Assembly (NCBI GenBank): GCA_023269455.1
Contig: JAHFTG010000041.1
Location: 1 to 12,195, forward strand
Direction of reading: 5' to 3'
DNA: 12,195 nucleotides
Origin: Opitutaceae bacterium
GTDB taxonomy: Bacteria > Verrucomicrobiota > Verrucomicrobiia > Opitutales > Opitutaceae
The position numbers and the translations under genes were made by a program. Of this stretch, positions 7,413 through 12,195 are shown piece by piece. The notes under the pieces were generated by a model, which worked only from the letters and a program-made list of their open reading frames with translations, was not told where the DNA came from and did no database searches. The first letter of the stretch is position 1. The number at the start of each line of letters is the position of its first letter.

Positions 7413-8579
7413 ATGCCCCCAGACGCATTCGCGCCAGACCCTGTTCGCGGCCGCTTGATCATCAATCCGGCTGCGATCATCGTCGTCTGCGCCATCGGAC
7501 TCGCCGCCTTGGGCATCACGATTCTCTTCAGCGCGACCGTTTCGTTTCAGCAGGGACCTTATTCGTATCTTAATAAACAGATCATCGGCCTGGTGCTGGC
7601 GGTGGGGACGGCGTTTGTGGTCAGTCGGGTGAATCTCGAAAACGCGCGCCGCCATGTATGGATCGTGGGCGGCATGTCGGTGCTGGCGCTGATGCTCGTG
7701 CTGGTGCCGCACCTCGGCATTTCGGTGAAGGGGAGTCGCCGTTGGTTGGGCTTCGGACCGATTCGTGTGCAGGTTTCGGAGTTCGCCAAGATCGCGATGG
7801 TGTTCTGCTTGGCGCATTATCTGGCGATCAACCAGACACGGATCGGGGATTTTAAGCGCGGGTATGTTTTCCCGCTTATGTTGATCGGCGGTTTTGCCGG
7901 GCTGATCATTTTGGAACCCGATTTCGGCACGGCGGCGCTCACGCTCGTGGTGGGCTTGGTGCTGTTGTTTTTGGCGGGAGCGAAGTGGCGCTATATCTTG
8001 CCGACGGTTGCAGTGGCGGCCGTGGGCTTTGCAGTGATGGTCATCCACAATCCCAATCGGCTGCGCCGCTTCACGGCGTTTATGGATGTCGAGGGCAACA
8101 AGGATGCGGGCACGTATCAGCTTTACCAGTCGTTGTCCGCGTTTGCGGTTGGCGGCACCGACGGGGCGGGGCTCGGGCAAGGTCGGCAGCAGCTTCATTT
8201 TTTGCCGGAGGCGCATACGGATTTTATTTTTGCGGTGATCGGCGAGGAGCTCGGGATGTGGGTGACGCTCGGCGTCGTCGCGATCTTCGCGGTCATGTTT
8301 ATCGCGGGGGTGATTCATCTCCGGCGCGCGCCGAATCTCTTCCAGTTTCTCCTCGTGACGGGGAGCATTCTGCTGATCTGCCTTCAGGCCATCATCAACC
8401 TCGGCGTCGTTACGGGAATCTTGCCGACGAAGGGCATGTCGCTGCCGTTTATCAGCGCGGGGTTGTCGAATCTGCTGCTCATGGGTGTGCTGGTCGGCAT
8501 CATCGTCAACACGCAGCGCGCATGGACCCGGCCGGGCCTTGATTCGGGGCGGCGCACGATGAAGGAGTTGTCCTCATGA
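7413..8579 (+). CDS. ftsW: FtsW, SEDS-family septal peptidoglycan polymerase
   Basis: FtsW is a multi-spanning membrane glycosyltransferase of the SEDS family. It polymerises lipid II at the septum in partnership with FtsI, whose gene is upstream in the same cluster. The 388-residue protein has about nine to ten hydrophobic segments. Family motifs seen are GSRRWLGFGPIRVQVSEFAK, EPDFGTA (168-174), YQLYQSLSAFAVGG, and the loop LPEAHTDFIFAVIGEELG with D270 at the position of the essential Asp (E. coli FtsW D297). GILPTKGMSLPF is also present. The usual S-x-G-G-S motif after this reads SAGLSN (348-353), a departure from the family. Dcw position favours FtsW over RodA. The start has only a weak ribosome site and lies 68 nt after the LysM gene. 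The stop overlaps murG by 4 nt. Confidence 0.95.
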   Translation: MPPDAFAPDPVRGRLIINPAAIIVVCAIGLAALGITILFSATVSFQQGPYSYLNKQIIGLVLAVGTAFVVSRVNLENARRHVWIVGGMSVLALMLVLVPHLGISVKGSRRWLGFGPIRVQVSEFAKIAMVFCLAHYLAINQTRIGDFKRGYVFPLMLIGGFAGLIILEPDFGTAALTLVVGLVLLFLAGAKWRYILPTVAVAAVGFAVMVIHNPNRLRRFTAFMDVEGNKDAGTYQLYQSLSAFAVGGTDGAGLGQGRQQLHFLPEAHTDFIFAVIGEELGMWVTLGVVAIFAVMFIAGVIHLRRAPNLFQFLLVTGSILLICLQAIINLGVVTGILPTKGMSLPFISAGLSNLLLMGVLVGIIVNTQRAWTRPGLDSGRRTMKELSS

Positions 8580-9700
8580 GCACTTACCTTATCTCGTGCG
8601 GCGGGACGGGCGGGCATCTTTCGCCGGGCATCGCGCTGGCGGAGGGACTCGCGGCGCGCGGGCACTCGGCGGTTCTCCTCATCAGCCACAAACGAGTCGA
8701 TGCGCGCCTCGTAGAAAAATATCCGCATCTGCGCTTTGAGCGCATTCCGGGCGCGCCGTTCACGTTCAAGCCGGTCGGGTTGTTGCGTTTCATCGTTTCG
8801 CAGACGCGCGGCTTTTTTTTTAGTTTGAAGCTGGTCCGCGCGTTGCGGCCGGCGGGGATCGTCGGTTTTGGCGGATTCACCACGGCGGCGATCATCGTGG
8901 CGGGAAAACTGTGCGGCGTGCCGGTGGCGTTGCACGAGGCCAACCGTGTTCCCGGGCGCGCGATCCGGCTGCTCGGGCGGCTGGCGCGGCGGGTTTATCT
9001 GCCGCCGGGAGTGATGATGGCCGGGGTTAGCAAGACGAAGATCCGCCATGCCGGCCTGCCGGTGCGGAAGGAAATTTCCCGCCAGTCGCAGGTGGAGGCG
9101 AGGGTGCGCCTGGGGCTCGATCCGCAGCAGAAGGTGCTGGCGATTTTCGGCGGAAGCCAGGGCGCCACGGTGCTCAACGAGTGGGCGCGCCGCGAACTGC
9201 CCTTGCTCGCGACGGGAGGCGTGCAGCTTTACTGCGTGACCGGGCTGGGGAAGGGCGCGCCGGAGGTGCTGACTTTGAAATCGCAGACGGGCGTGCCGGT
9301 GAAGGCGGTGTTCATGGCGTTCTGCGATCAGGTGGCCGATTTGCTGTCGGCTTCCGATCTCGTGGTGGCCCGCGCCGGCGCAGGCTCCATCGCCGAGCTG
9401 ATTCGTTGCGGCACGCCGTCGGTCGTCGTGCCGTATCCGCACGCGGCGGACAACCATCAGCAGGCGAACGCGGCTTACTTTGCGCAAGAAGGCGGAGGCG
9501 TGGTGGTCGAGCAAAGCGATATGCCGGGGCTGAGTCGCACGGTGATCGATCTGATTTTCAACGAAGGCAGGTTGCAGGAACTGCGTCGAAATCTCGAATG
9601 TCTGGATCGGGCGAATCCGCTCGATCTCATCCTGGCTGACCTTGAGGTCCTGACGTTGCCGACGGCGGTCCCCGGGAAAACGGAGTCCACCGCCGCATGA
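8576..9700 (+). CDS. murG: UDP-GlcNAc:lipid I GlcNAc transferase MurG
   Basis: MurG is a peripheral inner-membrane GT28 glycosyltransferase that adds GlcNAc to lipid I, producing lipid II for FtsW. At 374 residues it is of normal size with two Rossmann-like halves. Seen: GGTGGHLSPG (residues 9-18), LHEANRVPG, GLPVR (160-164), GGSQGA (192-197), AGAGSIAEL with E274 at the UDP-GlcNAc site, and PHAADNHQQANA. The family motif GNPVR reads GLPVR, and HExN is followed by Ile where E. coli has a conserved Asn. The start is well supported: AAGGAG at 8562-8567 lies 8 nt upstream, and the ATG overlaps the ftsW stop as ATGA. A run of nine T (8813-8821) lies in the coding region. Confidence 0.96.
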   Translation: MSTYLISCGGTGGHLSPGIALAEGLAARGHSAVLLISHKRVDARLVEKYPHLRFERIPGAPFTFKPVGLLRFIVSQTRGFFFSLKLVRALRPAGIVGFGGFTTAAIIVAGKLCGVPVALHEANRVPGRAIRLLGRLARRVYLPPGVMMAGVSKTKIRHAGLPVRKEISRQSQVEARVRLGLDPQQKVLAIFGGSQGATVLNEWARRELPLLATGGVQLYCVTGLGKGAPEVLTLKSQTGVPVKAVFMAFCDQVADLLSASDLVVARAGAGSIAELIRCGTPSVVVPYPHAADNHQQANAAYFAQEGGGVVVEQSDMPGLSRTVIDLIFNEGRLQELRRNLECLDRANPLDLILADLEVLTLPTAVPGKTESTAA

Positions 9701-12030
9701 GCGCCGCTCAACCGCCAAAGCTCTTTGGGAAAACCGTGACCGCTCTGCATTGCGTGGGGGTCGGTGGCATGGGCTTGGGGCCGCTGGCGGTCTATCTGGC
9801 GGGACGCGGATTCGTCGTGAGCGGCGAAGATGACGCGATGACAGAGCCGATGCGCGCGCAACTGGTCGCGGCTGGCGTGACGATCACGCCATTAGGCGGC
9901 GTGCCTGCGGCGGCCGAGCTGGTGGTGTGTTCATCGGCCATCGCTCCGTTGCATCCGGCGGCGGTCGCGGCGAAGGAACGCGGGTTGCAGGTCGTGCGTC
10001 GGGGCGAGTTGCTCGCCGAGGCCACGCGTGATCGGAAGCTCGTCGCGATCTGCGGGTCGCATGGCAAGACGAGCACCACGGCGATGTTGGTGACGGCGTT
10101 GCGCGCGGCGGGTTTTCCCGCCGGGTATGTGCTTGGTGGACTTTTCAATGACGAGGCGATGCCGCCAGCCAGCGCGGGTTCCAACGACTGGGTCGTGGCG
10201 GAGATCGACGAGAGTGACGGGACTATCCGGTATTTTTCGCCGGAGATCACGGTGGCGGTGAATCTCGATTGGGATCATCCCGACCACTACCGGAATCAGG
10301 CCGACCTTGAGGCGGAATTTGGCGCGCTTTTCGGACGCACGCGGCAGGCGGTGCTTGTGAATGAGACGTGCGGGCTTTCGGCGCGCGTGGTTGCAGGGAC
10401 GAAAGGCGAGGCGACGGGGGCACGTCTTACATTTGGACGCTCGGGCGATTACAGGGCGGAAGTTGTTCATGATCGCGATGGGCGGATCGAACTCGCGCTC
10501 GGCGGGCGCTTCCCGGACGGAAACGCAGAGGTGCGGGCGATGGGTGAGTTTAACGCAGCCAACGCGACTGCCGCGTTCGCCGCCGCGCAACTGATGGGTG
10601 TGACGAGGCCATTTGGAAAACTTTTGGCGGCTTATCCGGGCGTGCGACGGCGGCAGGCGGTGCTGCACGCGACGCCGGGGCTGACGGTGATCGAGGATTA
10701 CGCGCATCATCCGGCGGAAATCCGCGCGCTGCTGGGCAGTCTGCGACAACGCACGGACGGACGAGTGGTGGTGGTTTTTCAACCACACCGGTTCAGTCGC
10801 ACGGCGCAGTTCAAGGTGGAGTTCGCGGCGGCGCTGGCGCCGGGGGACGCGGTTTATCTGCTCGATGTTTACGGGGCGGGTGAGGCACCGCTGGCGGGCG
10901 GCACGACAGATGATGTTTACGTTGAACTCGCGCGTATCGCGCCGGCGCTGACGGTGGTTTATCGTGCGGGCGACGGCGCTGGCGTGCTGCGCACGCTGGC
11001 GGAGGATCGCCGCGCGGGCGATCTGGTGGCGTTCGTCGGGGCGGGTGACATCGACGGGATGGCGCGTGAGTGGTTGCAGTTGGTCGCACCGGCGCGGGAC
11101 TGGGATCGTGCGGCGGAGGCGTTGCGCGGTGCGGTGTCGGCGGCGACGAAGGTGAAGCGCGAGGAATCGCTCGCGAAGAAAACGACCATCGGGATCGGCG
11201 GGGCGGCGCGGATTTATGCGGAGCCGGCGAGCGTGAAAGATTTGCAGGCGTTGGTGCGGGCGGCGAAGTCGCTCGCGTTGCCCGTGATCACGCTCGGGCG
11301 CGGCTCAAATCTCATCGTGCCTGACGAGGGCGTGGATGCCTTGGTCGTCAGCTTGCGGCAACCTGCGTGGGAGATTTTCGAGCCCAGGGGCGCGGGTCGC
11401 GTGTGGGTGGGCGCGGGATTGCGGTTGAAGAATCTTTGCGGGCTGGCGGCGAAGGCCGGGTTGACGGGTTTTGAATTTCTCGAAGGGATTCCGGGTAACG
11501 TGGGCGGGGCGTTGCGCATGAACGCCGGAGCGATGGGCGGGTGGATGTTCGACGTGGTCGAAGAGGTGCAGGCCATGACGTTCGAGGGCGAGATCCGCAC
11601 GTTCAAGAAGGCTGAGATGCACGTGGACTACCGGCACTGCGCGGAGTTGCACGAGGCGATCGCGCTGGGCGCGTTGTTGCGGCCCGCGTCGCAAGCCGAG
11701 GCGGGCGAGATCGCGCGGCAGATCGACGCCTACAAGGAGAAGCGCCAGAAATCGCAGCCGCGTGAGCCGAGCGCGGGGTGTATTTTCAAGAACCCGACGG
11801 GGGATTCGGCAGGGCGTCTGATCGATGCGAGCGGGCTTAAGGGTGAGCGGGTGGGGGATGCGGAGGTGTCGGGCGTGCATGCGAACTTTATTGTCAATCG
11901 GGGTGATGCTTCGGCGGCGGATGTGATCGCGCTCGTGCGCCGCGTGCGTGCGCGGGTGGCGCAGGTGCAGGGCGTGCAGCTTGAGCCGGAGGTGCTGCTT
12001 TACGGGAAAAACTGGAAGGATGTTTTATGA
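9697..12030 (+). CDS. murC-murB: Bifunctional MurC-MurB: UDP-MurNAc:L-Ala ligase fused to UDP-GlcNAc-enolpyruvate reductase
   Basis: One uninterrupted frame of 777 residues encodes two enzymes. Residues 1 to about 465 are MurC: VGVGGMGLGPLA, P-loop GSHGKTST (120-127), EIDESDGT, NLDWDHPDHY, DYAHHP (334-339), FQPHRFSRT, DVYGAGE. Residues from about 470 are a FAD-dependent MurB: TTIGIGGAA (496-504), GRGSNLIV (534-541), EGIPGNVGGA (596-605), SAGCIFKNP (692-700), VSGVHANFIVN and LEPEV (762-766). MurB makes UDP-MurNAc and MurC then adds L-Ala, so consecutive steps are joined. The MurB half looks like the shorter type II form. Cys695 stands where most MurBs have the proton-donating Ser; the C-terminal Glu is kept. 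The start overlaps the murG stop by 4 nt, with GGAG 11 nt upstream. The interdomain linker is short. No stop or frameshift separates the halves. Confidence 0.95.
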   Translation: MSAAQPPKLFGKTVTALHCVGVGGMGLGPLAVYLAGRGFVVSGEDDAMTEPMRAQLVAAGVTITPLGGVPAAAELVVCSSAIAPLHPAAVAAKERGLQVVRRGELLAEATRDRKLVAICGSHGKTSTTAMLVTALRAAGFPAGYVLGGLFNDEAMPPASAGSNDWVVAEIDESDGTIRYFSPEITVAVNLDWDHPDHYRNQADLEAEFGALFGRTRQAVLVNETCGLSARVVAGTKGEATGARLTFGRSGDYRAEVVHDRDGRIELALGGRFPDGNAEVRAMGEFNAANATAAFAAAQLMGVTRPFGKLLAAYPGVRRRQAVLHATPGLTVIEDYAHHPAEIRALLGSLRQRTDGRVVVVFQPHRFSRTAQFKVEFAAALAPGDAVYLLDVYGAGEAPLAGGTTDDVYVELARIAPALTVVYRAGDGAGVLRTLAEDRRAGDLVAFVGAGDIDGMAREWLQLVAPARDWDRAAEALRGAVSAATKVKREESLAKKTTIGIGGAARIYAEPASVKDLQALVRAAKSLALPVITLGRGSNLIVPDEGVDALVVSLRQPAWEIFEPRGAGRVWVGAGLRLKNLCGLAAKAGLTGFEFLEGIPGNVGGALRMNAGAMGGWMFDVVEEVQAMTFEGEIRTFKKAEMHVDYRHCAELHEAIALGALLRPASQAEAGEIARQIDAYKEKRQKSQPREPSAGCIFKNPTGDSAGRLIDASGLKGERVGDAEVSGVHANFIVNRGDASAADVIALVRRVRARVAQVQGVQLEPEVLLYGKNWKDVL
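12014..12020 (+). promoter_or_regulatory. Shine-Dalgarno site for ddl
   Basis: GGAAGGA lies inside the last murC-murB codons, 6 nt before the ATG at 12027 and 12 nt before the next in-frame ATG at 12033. The spacing favours 12027 as the ddl start. Confidence 0.65.
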
Positions 12031-12195
12031 TTATGAATGAACCTATCATCGCGGTTCTTTGCGGAGGCACTTCGTCCGAACGCGAAGTCTCACTCGGCTC
12101 CGGCCGGGCCTCGGCCATCGCGCTCGCGCGAAGTTATCCGACGCAGATTTTTGAAATTGGCGCGGACGCGCTTCCGACCGGGCTCGATCCGGCGC
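12027..12195 (+). CDS. ddl: D-alanine--D-alanine ligase Ddl, 5' part
   Basis: The frame opened by the ATG at 12027 runs off the window after 56 codons. The encoded start, MIMNEPIIAVLCGGTSSERE followed by VSLGSGRA, matches the N-terminal glycine-rich segment of Ddl (pattern VxVLxGGxSxEREVSLxSG). The Glu and Ser in EREVS match positions that bind the first D-Ala in characterised Ddl enzymes. Ddl is a cytoplasmic ATP-grasp ligase making the D-Ala-D-Ala used by MurF. The start overlaps the murC-murB stop by 4 nt (ATGA). Ddl directly after murC is the usual dcw order, and ftsQ, ftsA and ftsZ would be expected next, outside the window. The ATP-grasp domain is not visible here. Confidence 0.9.
   Translation, partial: MIMNEPIIAVLCGGTSSEREVSLGSGRASAIALARSYPTQIFEIGADALPTGLDPA

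Larger units (their letters stand above)
1..12195 (+). other. dcw (division and cell wall) gene cluster, probable single operon
   Basis: Ten genes or gene parts are co-directional. Junctions from left to right are: 4-nt overlap, 6-nt gap, 6-nt gap, 1-nt overlap, 37-nt gap, 68-nt gap, then three 4-nt overlaps. No gap exceeds 70 nt (or about 100 nt if murE starts at 925), and no convincing terminator was seen. This fits one long transcript starting upstream of the window, probably before mraZ or ftsL and continuing towards ftsZ; that extension is inferred from the known dcw order. Confidence 0.85.

Noticed and set aside
1..12195. tRNA, rRNA, CRISPR, insertion sequence or phage genes
   Set aside because: Nothing of these kinds was seen; the window is filled by coding sequence with known cell wall functions and short gaps.

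Overview
The window is a stretch of a bacterial dcw (division and cell wall) cluster. Every gene is on the + strand and almost no DNA is non-coding. The order is ftsI (3' part) - murE - murF - mraY - murD - a LysM-repeat protein - ftsW - murG - murC::murB (one fused ORF) - ddl (5' part). This is the classical dcw order with two changes: a small peptidoglycan-binding gene sits between murD and ftsW, and murB is fused to the 3' end of murC instead of being a separate gene.

The DNA is GC-rich. MurE carries the DNPR signature of meso-diaminopimelate ligases, so a Gram-negative-type A1gamma peptidoglycan is expected. High GC, the murC-murB fusion and the general style of the proteins suggest a Verrucomicrobiota member, possibly Opitutaceae. 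That assignment is inference from memory of the families; no taxonomic marker such as rRNA is present.

Layout: 1-823 FtsI transpeptidase domain (SSN and KTGT motifs visible; the catalytic SxxK lies upstream of the window). 820-4941 murE, murF and mraY build UDP-MurNAc-pentapeptide and transfer it to undecaprenyl phosphate as lipid I. 4941-6233 murD adds D-Glu. 6271-7344 encodes an exported protein with three LysM repeats, flanked by the only clear intergenic gaps. 7413-8579 ftsW (lipid II polymerase), 8576-9700 murG (lipid II synthase), 9697-12030 the MurC-MurB bifunctional protein, and 12027-12195 the start of ddl. Together these genes carry UDP-GlcNAc-enolpyruvate through to septal glycan, and FtsW plus FtsI form the polymerase/transpeptidase pair.

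Junctions are tight. Four are 4-nt ATGA overlaps (ftsI/murE, ftsW/murG, murG/murCB, murCB/ddl), one is a 1-nt TGATG overlap (mraY/murD), and two are 6-nt gaps. This indicates one polycistronic, translationally coupled operon. The LysM gene, with 37 nt before it and 68 nt after it, looks like a later insertion or a separately tuned member.

No mobile element, CRISPR array, RNA gene or convincing terminator was seen. The most notable points are the embedded LysM protein, the MurC-MurB fusion with Cys at the usual MurB catalytic Ser, an altered SYGGS-type motif in FtsW, acceptor-side substitutions in MurG, and an ambiguous 35-residue extension on MurE. I did not find evidence of an entirely new system.
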